DNA of 64,000 nucleotides from Uranotaenia lowii. Lineage: Eukaryota > Arthropoda > Insecta > Diptera > Culicidae. The notes beneath the pieces are model-generated. The model worked only from the letters and a program-made list of their open reading frames with translations, did not search any database and had not been told where the DNA came from. A program made the translations under genes and the position numbers. This document shows positions 54,989 through 64,000 of the stretch, piece by piece. The DNA lies in the NCBI RefSeq assembly GCF_029784155.1, contig NC_073692.1, forward strand, positions 418,558,352 through 418,622,351, read 5' to 3'. The stretch's first letter is position 1; each line of letters begins with the position of its first letter.

Positions 54989-55533
54989 GTCAGAACGGAC
55001 CAGACCGGATTTTCCAACGTAGATCCACAGATACGTCGAAATATTCTCTTCATCAGCTTCCAGATACTCCCTCTGAACGAATACCGTGGTTGGAACAAAT
55101 GTCGGCGATCCTGGCCGATTCCGATAATCCAATCGTCAATTCGTCCATTCCTATTCAAACTTCCACCGTAAGTACCTGTGCTGGTTGCGAAGTCGTTTTG
55201 AGCGGGGACACAAATTGTTCGGCAATGTTAGACTTCATTATCCGGTACCAGACAGAGAATGGGATAAAACAACAAATTAAAATACATGAATTTTAATATG
55301 TTTAATATGAAACATTATTTTCGAAAATTCTTACCTGTTCGCCTGAACTACACATATCGACAAGAGCAGCCCTTGCAGGAAAAAAATCAGCTTCGAGTTG
55401 GAATCTGACGGTGTACAAAAATACGGGACGTCGGTAAAAAAAAAGCTGGAAGCATCTTGTCTAGTAGGGACCGTTAGGACATAGTTCTCATTCAGGAAAT
55501 TCACCTTAGTATCGTAGCCGTTGATCTTTTTTT
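54989..55533 (-). pseudogene. Exon-like fragments of an unrecognised gene (minus), part 2
   Basis: The best single exon candidate in this area is 55533-55335. An ACTCTAACCAG acceptor opens a 65-codon frame (KINGYDTKVNFLNENYVLTV, then FFFTDVPYFC, then a hydrophobic LIFFLQGLLLSICVV segment). It ends at an ACAG-GTAAGAAT donor. A further open stretch on minus (55135-54989, 49 codons) reads PTFVPTTVFVQREYLEADEE and NISTYLWIYVGKSG before a TAG. Immediately upstream of the first exon an in-phase ATG (about 55579) is separated from it by a TAA. The pattern suggests a membrane or secreted protein gene, probably degraded. Identity unknown. Confidence 0.35.
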
Positions 55534-55832
55534 CTGGTTAGAGTGACTGCTTAGGGCTGGCTGCACATTTTCCTTCAATCATTTATAGCGAACGGATTTA
55601 CTGACGAACAAAAAACACGAAGAATTTTGCCTAGTAAAGGCACAGATTTTGGGACTGTTGAAAATTTTCATAACAACGCGCCAACTGCTGTTACCTAGGA
55701 AATATAAACACCGTCAGTAGTGACGTAGGCTCTGTTTATGTTTTCATGGTGATCTGCGCCACCTTTCTAGAAATTTATACAGGTTGGATTCAAATGTCAC
55801 TTCCAAAACGGCGATGTAAATAAACATCGAAT

Positions 55833-55968
55833 CACACGGAAAGTAAAATATCTCAAATTTATATGCTTTTCGATGCAATTTTAGGATGTAAAAAACATAA
55901 GATTTCAAATGTTTGTATCGTTTTTGCAATTACATTGCATGTGAATTTATTTATTTTTTGCTGTGTAA
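55833..55968. mobile_element. Possible short MITE, ACACAGCAAAAAA end
   Basis: The right end reads TTTTTTGCTGTGTAA (complement TTACACAGCAAAAAA). The left side ACACGGAAAGTAAAATATC with AAATTTATATGC roughly mirrors the right side (AAATTCACATGC in reverse). Imperfect ends; no target duplication confirmed. Confidence 0.4.
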
Positions 55969-58860
55969 CATGTCCTCAAAATTTAATCTAAAAGTTAACC
56001 TCAAAACCTACCAGAATGCCTTACTACATTAAACTTACCTCCATTTAACTGGGGTTGCATAGTTGATGTTTTCTACCCCGGAAAACAATTTGCGTGCGGT
56101 TTTCCGGAGTCTGGTGCAGCAAGTTTTGAGCTTACAGCGATTTCAGCAAGCAAAGCACATAAAACATCCGAGTGCGGTTTCGAGACCACCAAGTAGCACT
56201 CAGCAAAAGCATGGTGGTTTTGAACATTCCCGATTTGGAAAAAAATAACCGAAAAATCATTGTAAATCTATTTACAAATCCCACAGTTGTGAAATTTTAA
56301 ATTTTCAAGTGATATTTATTTATTGCTGAAACCTCAAAAACAAGTTCATCCAATTAATTCAGTTCACTAAAAATTCTTTGCAAAATAAAATTGTTGACTG
56401 TGGATTTCCCAGAATCAGAAGCAACATTCTCACTCCCGAAAATAGTAAGAACCCTGACTCGTATACCATTTCACTTAAGAGCAGAGCTGTCAAGTGTTTA
56501 TTGCAAGCAAGCAGCAGAACAGAGCAGCCAGTGAGCATAAACTCTCCGAATCCGGATGACTCTCGCCGCTAACTTCAAAGGCAGAAACGAATTAGGTTTG
56601 CCGTAATTATGAATAATGAATTGGCAATTTGTATTCCAGAATGAACAGAATTAGTACCAAGACTCGGCTCTATGGTGGTAGCAACTGGAACCGAATTCAG
56701 ATGGCTTACCCTGGCTTGAAGAGAAAAAAGTTAGTTAATTGAAAAATCTTTGAAAAAACGGAATATTTTTAATAATATTTTAAGATGATTATAAAATATT
56801 TTGTAACTAACTGATCAATGCTTTCTAAAAAAAAAATTTTTAAACTTCCACCCTAATGATTTGGACGCCCGATGGAAAGATGCTACAAGTGGTTCTATGC
56901 ATACTACATACTTGACAGTTTGATTGAGAGACTTGTTCATCATTCTTTTCAAATTATTTGGGAAAACCCAAAGATTGCGGGTTTGCAACTCAGCCTGTGT
57001 CCAAGGCGATAGTGGGAAAAAGGTACTTGTACTATTTTTTTTTTAATAAGAGGTTTGTTTCGATCTAACAAAAAAAATCATTTGGAACCGATTTTGGTTT
57101 TTGACTTTTTTTTTATTCTATACGTCTTGAATCACTAACTCTTTGAATATCTCTGAATCATCAAATCTTTGAAATGACAGAAAATTAATAATCAAGGAGG
57201 CTGTCGACTGTACTTTTCGACACCGAAAACAATACAAAAATATTTTTTCCGATGTTTCCAGTGTCAATCCTAGGAGATAGATATGCATTTATATTAGTCG
57301 GTTATGATATGCATTTATATTAATCTGTTTGGCTGGAGGTTTAAGCCAGGGCCGAACAGTGGTCCAAAAAACCTGTCAAAAATATATTTTCAAAACTTTT
57401 TTCCTCTGAAACTAAATGAAATTGTTCAATAAACATATTTTCACTAAAATTAACTTATTATTTACATATTTGCTCAAATTTGAAGAAAAATTGCTTCTAC
57501 TGTTCGAAACCGTTCTACAGAAATGGCAAAAATGGGCAACCCAATTTACAATATGTTTTTGTTCAAAAATGTGGGAATCTATCCCATAGAAAATAAGAGT
57601 GGAGTTATGTGGAGTTTTTTTTTAATTTTCTAGTTGAAGTTCGAAAATTTGAAAATTTTAAAGTTTTTTTGTAAATAAATAATATGTAAAAACTTTCAAC
57701 TTTTTCAAAAAAAATTTTTTGTTTATTGAAATAGGTGTAAAGTATGCTTTGCAAATATATGAAAATTATTGCATAGCTAAATACATTCATGATTTTATTA
57801 TGTATTGTTTGTGAATGTAAGCAAATTTTTTTTACATTTTTCAAAAAAAATTACAACTGTCCCTAGCATTTCTTTGGGAACTCTTAAACGAATAAACTTA
57901 TTACTATCATCTTCATTGTTTCGTGTAGCCTGAAAGTGCCGGAACACGGTGAAATATATGAATAAATAGTCTTGACCGCTTCAATCGACTTTCTACCAGA
58001 TTTTCTGGGTTTTGGACCACTGTGAGCCATAGCCATAGGCTCCCTCATGGAGGGAGGTGGGTTTTGGTGACAAAATTTTCCCTGTAACATTTTTGCTTGA
58101 AAATACAAACACTAAGAAAAGTAACATGAAAGTGATACTAAGAGTATCACATTATTCGGGTGAAGTTCTTCTATATACAAACTTATTAATATAGAATCAT
58201 TATGAACTTTCAAAAATAAGTCTGGAAGGATTCCAATTTTTGAAAGTTTAAAAAAATGAGCCATCTTGAAGGTTTCATCTAAATGAAAAAGTTAGTTAAA
58301 ATGTATCAAATATCAAGGAATAAAAATAAAATAATAAGTTTGGGGTTCAAATCAGATTTTTTTTCAACTCTTGTTAACTCGATAGAGTCATAGTTTAGTT
58401 TAGACCTTTGGTGTTGAAGTATCTGCAATATAAATACTGCTAAACCCATAAAATATATTTCCGGCTGAATTTTCCAAAACCTTAACATTAATTACAAGTT
58501 ACTTTATCAACAAGAAATAATCATTAATTATTTACTTCATTTTTAAAATATCGTGAAAAAAGCTGAAAATTAAAATATAGAATCTTCAAAGAACGTAATC
58601 TTGAAAATTAATTTAGATAATATTTTTGGCAATTTGAATTTGATTTCTGAATCAGAATTCTGCATTTTGAATCTGAATAAAAATTCAAAATTTTTTATTT
58701 GAAATCGATTTTTGAATCTTAATTAAGGACAAAACATTTCCAATAGGGGTAAAGGGCTTTTTATAGTAGAATCCTTAACCAGAAGTCCCTAATGTTTTAA
58801 TCTTCGATTTTAAATTTGGATTCTTTTTTCAATTTTTATTCGAAGTTTTGAGTTTTATTA
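55969..58860. other. Unique-looking DNA, no gene assigned
   Basis: Mostly AT-rich. A 61-codon plus frame at 56063-56248 (with LVQQVLSLQRFQQAKHIKHP) sits in a GC-richer island but lacks recognisable motifs. A ~20-bp direct duplication (ATGCATTTATATTA core) is at about 57282 and 57309. Confidence 0.35.
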
Positions 58861-58867
58861 TAAAAAC

Positions 58868-59384
58868 TAGCTGACCGGTGTGCTTCGCTACCCATTCTGT
58901 GGAAAAAATATTCGTTTAAATTATTGTAATTAAAATAAAATTCGTTTTTCATTAAATTTCAACATTATTCTGAAGCGAATTATTTATCATGGCATCTGAT
59001 TTTCTAGATTGTCTTGAGTCTCATCGTAATTTGAAGGTTTGAAGGTTAAAGGAGCCATTCTTTAGGGAAAAGTAGGAGGGATCTTCAATACAATCAATAA
59101 ACCCAAATGCCTGAGATGTTGTACCTCGTGTAACTTTTTATACCATCAATAGAACTTTCAAAACTGCAGACATACTCACTTTGTATTCCAACATTCACTG
59201 CAGAATTTTAATAAAAAGCGAAGCGTTGATTCTGAGATATTGAAGTTTGAATGGTAAAGGTCCAAAAAGTCTGATTTTCGTAAAATTTCTGTATCTAAGG
59301 CCACACAAACTATAGAAAGCTCAATTTTTGTGATATAATAGTGTGCTAGTTTAACAATCTTACACAGAAAATTCGATCAAAAAC
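58868..59384. repeat. Interspersed repeat with ACTAGCTGACCGGTGTGCTTCG motif
   Basis: Begins AACTAGCTGACCGGTGTGCT TCGCTACCC, a form of the CTAGCTGACCCG...TTCG motif that recurs at the ends of many insect interspersed repeats, probably derived from non-LTR elements. The following ~450 bp are AT-rich and non-coding, and two internal stretches resemble each other (GAAGGTTAAAGG near 59040; GAATGGTAAAGG near 59249). Confidence 0.5.
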
Positions 59385-59597
59385 ATTTCACCCAATGTGG
59401 TTATAAGCTTCAATGCTTCGAAATCCCTACGTTGATCGGCTTTATGCCTTAAATATTTATTTATTTTCTAATCCTTTTATGGTTTTCAGGTTTCTCAGGT
59501 ATATGATGAAATCTGTAAAAAAAAAGGCTAGGCACAATTTTCTCGTTAGTTTGGATAACGTGCCGCTATCAAGCCTACCCATTTTCTGATACCTGAT
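59385..59597. repeat. Dispersed ~210-bp repeat, copy 2
   Basis: Partner of 47852-48061. Similarity ends at about 59590, exactly where the LOA-like coding sequence starts, so the retrotransposon may have inserted into this repeat with a 5' truncation. Confidence 0.9.
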
Positions 59598-60137
59598 AGG
59601 GTAGGCATACTTGCCAAAAACTACCCAAGCACACAGCTGACGACAGAGCAACTAAAACTTATACAACAGGCAATAAAACGGGCAGTTCTCGGCCAACAGT
59701 TGAAGAAACTAGAACCAAAATTTGCGCAGTGTTGTTACAAATCTGGGTTCATGTTAGTGACATGTCTTGATCAGGCCACTGCGGGCTGGCTACAACAAGT
59801 CACACCAGTGCTCAGACCATGGGTAGATGCAGAGCTCATCGCCGTTGGGGAAACCCAAATTCCCAGATCGGAGATTTTAAAGGCTCACCTACCTGGAGCT
59901 GCTGAAGACGACATCGAAACTGTTCAGGCTACTATGGAAAGCCAGAATGAAGAGCTGAGCACCGAAAGCTGGAGGTTCTATAATATCCAAAAAAGGAACG
60001 AGGCTCTCGAAGTGGTCTTTACCGTGGACGAAAATTCTTTGAGGGAGTTAGTGAAAAGGAAATTCGTTATACTATGGATTCGGTTCCAGCAAAATCTGGA
60101 AGTTAAACAGGAAGAATCCAACAGACAGCGGGGTTAA
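59590..60137 (+). pseudogene. LOA-like ORF1 region (DUF4780-like domain)
   Basis: Open from about 59590 without an ATG: VGILAKNYPSTQLTTEQLKL, then CYKSGFMLVTCLDQATAGWL, WVDAELIAVGETQIPRSEIL, TESWRFYNIQKRNEALEVVF, and a final IRFQQ. This succession is that of the DUF4780 domain common in arthropod retrotransposon gag-like proteins, which probably bind RNA. The frame stops at 60135-60137. The next frame (VNRGENTAKAAQGPG from 60134) continues as an acidic, low-complexity linker, so a one-base frameshift near 60130 broke what was one polyprotein. Confidence 0.8.
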
Positions 60138-60138
60138 C

Positions 60139-61377
60139 CGAGGGGAAAACACCGCCAAAGCTGCTCAAGGACCTGGGCTGCCTAAACCGGGCCTTGTAAA
60201 GGACCAATCGGCGATAGACCAAGTCCGATCCGCAGAAGGAGAGACGATTGGCAAAGGTACCACTGAGGCCTCATCAGATCTCAATGAACTGGAGTCTATG
60301 AACCAGGGCCAACCTATGGACCAGAGACAAGACCCCGGGACTAACGAGAACAATGATGAGAGCCACAGCGGATCCAATGCCAATTGCTCACCGGAAGAAA
60401 CTGGTAAGTTGTATAAGGGCCGCATTTTGGAACTTAATCAACAGAAACCAGGGCCGAGCGGGATGAGCAGCGTTGGGGGTATTTTACCCTCCAATAAACC
60501 TGGAAACACAAAATCGAAGACCGATAAAACGGCTCCGAAAACACCGAGCACATGGAGCAAATCTAAAAAAGGAAAAGCAAACATGTGCAAATGGCAAAAA
60601 GCCGGTGCATTGCCCCACATCCACGGGCAAAGCACTACCAAAATAATCACCTTAAAGTGTGTCCAGACGAATCTTCATCATGCCGTAGGAGCCTCGTGCA
60701 CACAACTCAGAAGATTCGCCGCCGAAGACCTGGACCTTGCCTTTATCCAGGAACCTTGGATTAACAAGAGTAAAGTTAAAGAGCTATACACGCCGAATGG
60801 TAAGATTCTATACGATGAAAGCAGTTCTCATCCAAGGGCTGCTTTACTAGTAAACAATAGAATTAAATTTACTCCCTTTACAGAGTTCATCAGCGAAGAC
60901 ATCGCAGCTATACGGATCGAAATACCAACACCTAAAGGTAGGCACACGGTAAGTGTAGCGTCAGCGTATTTCCACGGAGATAGCACAGATATACCCCCAC
61001 CGATGGTTGTAGAATACATGAGAAAGTGCCGGGCTCAAAACCAACAATTCCTCGTATGCTGCGACGCTAACGCACATCACACGCTGTGGGGAAGTACCGA
61101 CATCAACGCTAGAGGTGAGTCCTTACTAGAGTTTCTTTCACAAAACAATATCGAAATTTGCAATGAGGGAAACAAACCAACGTTTATAACGAGAAATAGA
61201 CAGGAAGTCCTCGACTTAACTCTATGCACATCACTACTTCTAGATAAAATTAAAAACTGGGAGGTATCGGATGAAGAATCACTGTCTGATCACAGACATA
61301 TCTCATTTGATATAGTGGGAGGGGTTATAACCAAGGACGTTTATAACAACAAAACAGTTAGAGGAAGCTTCAAATAG
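60139..61377 (+). pseudogene. LOA-like linker and APE endonuclease
   Basis: A low-complexity linker (to about 60600) leads to the endonuclease: KCVQTNLHHAVGASCTQL (catalytic Asn), LDLAFIQEPWI (Glu), FLVCCDANAHHTLWGS (Asp/Asn), RQEVLDLTLC, then WEVSDEESLSDHRHISFDI with the final Asp-His pair. All expected catalytic residues are visible. The frame ends at TAG 61375-61377. The coding sense continues in another frame (IYAFEASCPLKERVSN; VPWWNRQLEKLRKKTRKLF), showing a frameshift near 61370. Confidence 0.85.
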
Positions 61378-63012
61378 TTTCACAAATAAAATCATATACG
61401 CTTTCGAGGCTAGCTGCCCACTCAAGGAACGTGTTTCAAACAGGAAAGTTCCTTGGTGGAACAGACAACTAGAAAAGTTGAGGAAAAAAACAAGAAAACT
61501 TTTCAACAAAGCAAAAGCTAACTCAAACTGGGACGATTATCGTAAATCCCTAACAAAGTACAATAAGAACATTCTAAAAGCTAAGAGGAGTAGTTGGAAG
61601 CACATGTGTGAAACCGTTCAAACTACACCCGAAGCTGCCAGACTCCAGAAAGTTCTATCAAAAGAACATTCAAATGGATTGGGTCAATTGAAGAAAAAGA
61701 ATGGGGAGTTAACTACAAACCGAAATGAAACGCTTCAATTTCTACTAAGTACGCATTTCCCGAAGGAATAGAGATTAATGACACTCCAATTGAAAGACTC
61801 AATCGAAATGTCAGACGTGATGACGCACTTCGCAAATCACGCACAATCTTTACATCTTCAATGGTATACTGGGCAATAAGTACATTCGAGCCATTTAAAG
61901 CGGCTGGTGAAGATGGAATTATACCAATTCAAATACAGCAAGCTAAACAAATGGTAATACCTGCCTTGGTAGAGATGTTCGTCGCCAGTATGACCCTCTG
62001 TCATATTCCAACTCAGTGGAAGAAGGTGCGCTTGATCTTTATCCCGAAACCAGGAAAAAAAGATAAAACTCAACCTAAGGCATTCAGACCTATCAGTCTA
62101 ACGTCCATTATTTTAAAAATAATGGAGAAGATATTTGACGAGCATATTAAATCGCAGTATCTTGGCTTAAGTAAACTAAACAACTTCCAGTTCGCTTACA
62201 AAAAAGGTATGTCCACGGTTACGGCCTTACATACCCTTACAAAAAAACTAGAAAAGACTCTATAGGCAAAAGAAATAGCACTAGCTTCTTTTTTAGACAT
62301 TGAAGGGGCATTCGACAACGCATCTCACACTTCAATCGAAACAGCTATGAAAAGACGAGGGTGCCACTCGGCAATTGTTAACTGGACTAGTGCGATGCTA
62401 ATAAACAGAACCATTTATGCAAGCTTGGGAGGACTTACAATCAAAGCCACACCAACGAAGGGATGTCCCCAAGGCGGGGTTCTATCACCGTTGTTGTGGT
62501 CCTTGGTAGTAGACGACCTCCTAAACAAACTTGTATCCATGGGATTCGAAGTTATTGGCTTTGCAGGCGACGTAGTTATTATAGTTCGGGGAAAACATGA
62601 GAATGTGTTGTCTAATAGAATGCAAACTGCACTCAACTACGCACTATTTTGGTGCAGGGAAGAGGGACTAAACATAAACCTTTCCAAAACTACTGTGATT
62701 GCCTTCACTAAGAGACGAAAAATTACACTAAAACCTCTAACATTAGATGGGGAAGTGTTAAACCTCGAATCACAAGTGAAATATTTAGGCATAGTACTAG
62801 ACTCAAAGCTATCATGGAACCCACAGATAGAGCATGTAATCGCTAAGGCTACAACAGTTCTATGGGTCTGCCTCAAAGGAGTAAGGAAAAAATGGGGACT
62901 ACAGCCGAAAATTATCTACTGGATATTTACAGATATTATAAGACCCAAAATCTCCTATGCCTCCTTAGTATGGTGGACCAAAACTATGCAAATTACAGCT
63001 CCAACAAACTAG
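61378..63012 (+). pseudogene. LOA-like reverse transcriptase, multiply disrupted
   Basis: The linker frame ends at TAG 61769-61771. RT resumes in another frame from about 61861: FEPFKAAGEDGIIPIQIQ, IFIPKPGKKDKTQPKAFRPI, FAYKKGMSTVTALHTL. A TAG at 62263-62265 interrupts it in phase just before LASFLDIEGAFDNASH. Next come GCPQGGVLSPLLWSLVVDDL and VIGFAGDVVIIV. The last is the catalytic YADD/FADD box with its first Asp changed to Gly (GAC to GGC at about 62568). The RT would be dead even without the stop. The thumb region ends with a frameshift near 62990. Confidence 0.87.
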
Positions 63013-63580
63013 CGAAGCTTCAAAGACTAGCAACGCTAGCTATAACTGGCGCAAAGCGAAGCACACTGAATGAGGCTCTAAACGTACTACTAAATATTCT
63101 GCCTCTACATCAATTCATTGAGCTAGAGGCGGAACGTAGTGCCTTGAGACTCTCCAAACACAAAACGCTCTATGAAGGAGATCTTACAGGACACCTCAAA
63201 ATCCTAAAGAAATTTAAATTAAACTCACTTATTGTGAAAAATGATGACTGGATGGAGCCCATTTTTAACCTAGACACACCATATAATGTAACTATCAATG
63301 ATAGGGACGTGTGGGAGTCAGGTGGACCTACGGTTCCTTCCAGATCGATCCTATTCTTCACTGATGGGTCAAAAATGGATAATAGAACTGTGGCAGGGGT
63401 TTTCGGACCTAGACTCAGGGTCTCAATTCCCATGGGAAACTGGCCAACAGTATTCCAAGCTGAAATTCAAGCTATTCTAGAATGCACTTTAGTCTGTTTG
63501 AAACGGGGATACAGGTACACAAGTATCTGCATATTCTCTGACAGCCAGGCTGCTTTTCAAGCACTAAGTAGGGCTAGGTG
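62985..63580 (+). pseudogene. LOA-like connection and RNase H domain, truncated
   Basis: In the frame containing KLAKLQRLATLAITGAKRST and LPLHQFIELEAERSALRL, typical of the RT-RNase H connection. RNase H follows: ILFFTDGSKMDNRTVAGVFG (first Asp), WPTVFQAEIQAILEC (Glu), ICIFSDSQAAFQALSRA (second Asp). The last Asp region is missing because a MITE begins at 63581. Residues after ALSRARW in the open frame are MITE-derived. Confidence 0.85.
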
Positions 63581-63905
63581 GGGTAATTATGAACAAAATT
63601 TCTTAATTTGGCACTCTTACAGCCACCATATGTTAATTTCTTATCACAAACTCTCAAAAGCTACCATAAATGAATGTTTCCGTGCTCATAATCATTCTGT
63701 AGAACAACTTTTGTTTTTTGGTCGCAACCTTTGTCCTTGGGACGTCTGTTCATATTTACCCCACTCTCTAGGGGGTAATTATGAACACGGATTACGAACT
63801 TGGTATAAAATTTTTGAAAAGTAACAGTAGTTATACGTTACATTTATCCATAGTAAGCAGTGTATGGTGATTTTTTACTTAAAAAATTATGTTCATAATT
63901 ACCCC
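63581..63905. mobile_element. 325-bp MITE with GGGGTAATTATGAACA ends
   Basis: GGGGTAATTATGAACA at 63581-63596 is repeated exactly in reverse at 63890-63905. A third, direct copy (GGGGGTAATTATGAACA) is internal at about 63771-63787, preceded by TTTACCCC. It may mark a boundary between two fused copies or an internal deletion. It disrupts RNase H of the LOA-like element. No unambiguous target duplication (flanks ...TAGGT and GAGAC...). Confidence 0.8.
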
Positions 63906-64000
63906 GAGACTTGTCCAATATGATTTATATGATGACAGAAAATCTCAATTCAACACCAAATAATGAAAATTATTAGCAGTAACAAGAAAATGGGTTGTTT
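63906..64000. other. Window end, nothing recognised
   Basis: AT-rich sequence after the MITE. It does not resume the RNase H frame, so the remainder of the retrotransposon is either deleted or lies elsewhere. Confidence 0.5.

Larger units (their letters stand above)
59590..63580 (+). mobile_element. LOA-like (Lian-type) non-LTR retrotransposon, 5'-truncated
   Basis: Order of domains: DUF4780-like ORF1 region, APE endonuclease, RT, RNase H. This order, with RNase H and GCPQGGVLSPLLWSLVVDDLL in RT, fits the LOA clade, to which Lian of Aedes aegypti belongs. The copy starts inside ORF1 and is cut off within RNase H by a MITE at 63581. At least four frameshifts and one in-frame stop make it inactive. 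Confidence 0.85.

Noticed and set aside
52177..55968. One 3.8-kb transposon carrying captured host exons between ACACAG-A-rich ends
   Set aside because: Each end pairs better with nearby sequence as its own short MITE (52177-52345 and 55833-55968), and no shared target duplication was found.

Overview
The window looks like repeat-dense intergenic DNA from an AT-rich insect genome, most likely a mosquito (Culicidae). This is inferred from short GT-AG introns, an IS630-Tc1-mariner transposase with DD37E spacing (a mosquito-associated group), and Jockey (Juan-like), LOA (Lian-like) and I-clade non-LTR retrotransposons. No prokaryotic operon, CRISPR array, rRNA or tRNA was seen. No host gene could be named with confidence.

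Layout. 1-1.94 kb: 9-bp minisatellite in two sequence domains. 2-6.1 kb: mostly unique-looking DNA with a possible terminal exon, a decayed DD37E copy and a 28-bp-arm hairpin. 6.1-10.4 kb: higher-order duplication built around an 80-bp minisatellite. 11.7-16 kb: hAT-like ends enclosing a MITE and a PIF/Harbinger element. That element has an apparently complete spliced transposase and a convergent Myb/SANT-like gene that carries a probable frameshift. 17.1-28.1 kb: an I-clade retrotransposon with ORF1 intact and ORF2 internally deleted. Its RNase H domain is split by a 7.05-kb DNA element with a TAA duplication. Inside that element are a 305-bp MITE and a 5.77-kb hAT element with a perfect 8-bp duplication. 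The hAT element holds a smaller element whose core is a ~3.2-kb palindrome of 119-bp satellite units (about 10 forward, 10-11 inverted).

30.9-31.9 kb: hAT-type element with a perfect 8-bp duplication. 34-34.4 kb: GT-rich minisatellite and (TG)n. 34.7-37.2 kb: GC-richer segment with promoter and splice-like signals, bracketed by two copies of a ~105-bp repeat. 37.4-38.5 kb: degenerate ~150-bp tandem repeat. 39.0-46.8 kb, minus strand: an L1/Tx1-like element, itself split by a 2.4-kb DNA element with a CTA duplication, abutting a Jockey 3' fragment with an 84-bp A tract. 48.3-49.6 kb: complete DD37E transposon (TIRs, TA duplication) disabled by one nonsense codon. 50.9-55.6 kb: exon-like fragments of uncertain or decayed host genes. 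59.6-63.6 kb: LOA-like element with several frameshifts, a nonsense codon and a lost RT catalytic aspartate, ended by a MITE.

The coding content is almost entirely mobile-element proteins. The only protein set that looks able to act is the Harbinger transposase; its usual Myb-like partner appears frameshifted. The most notable structure is the nested 17-28 kb block, whose insertion order can be read from intact target-site duplications. I did not find convincing evidence of a new biological system.
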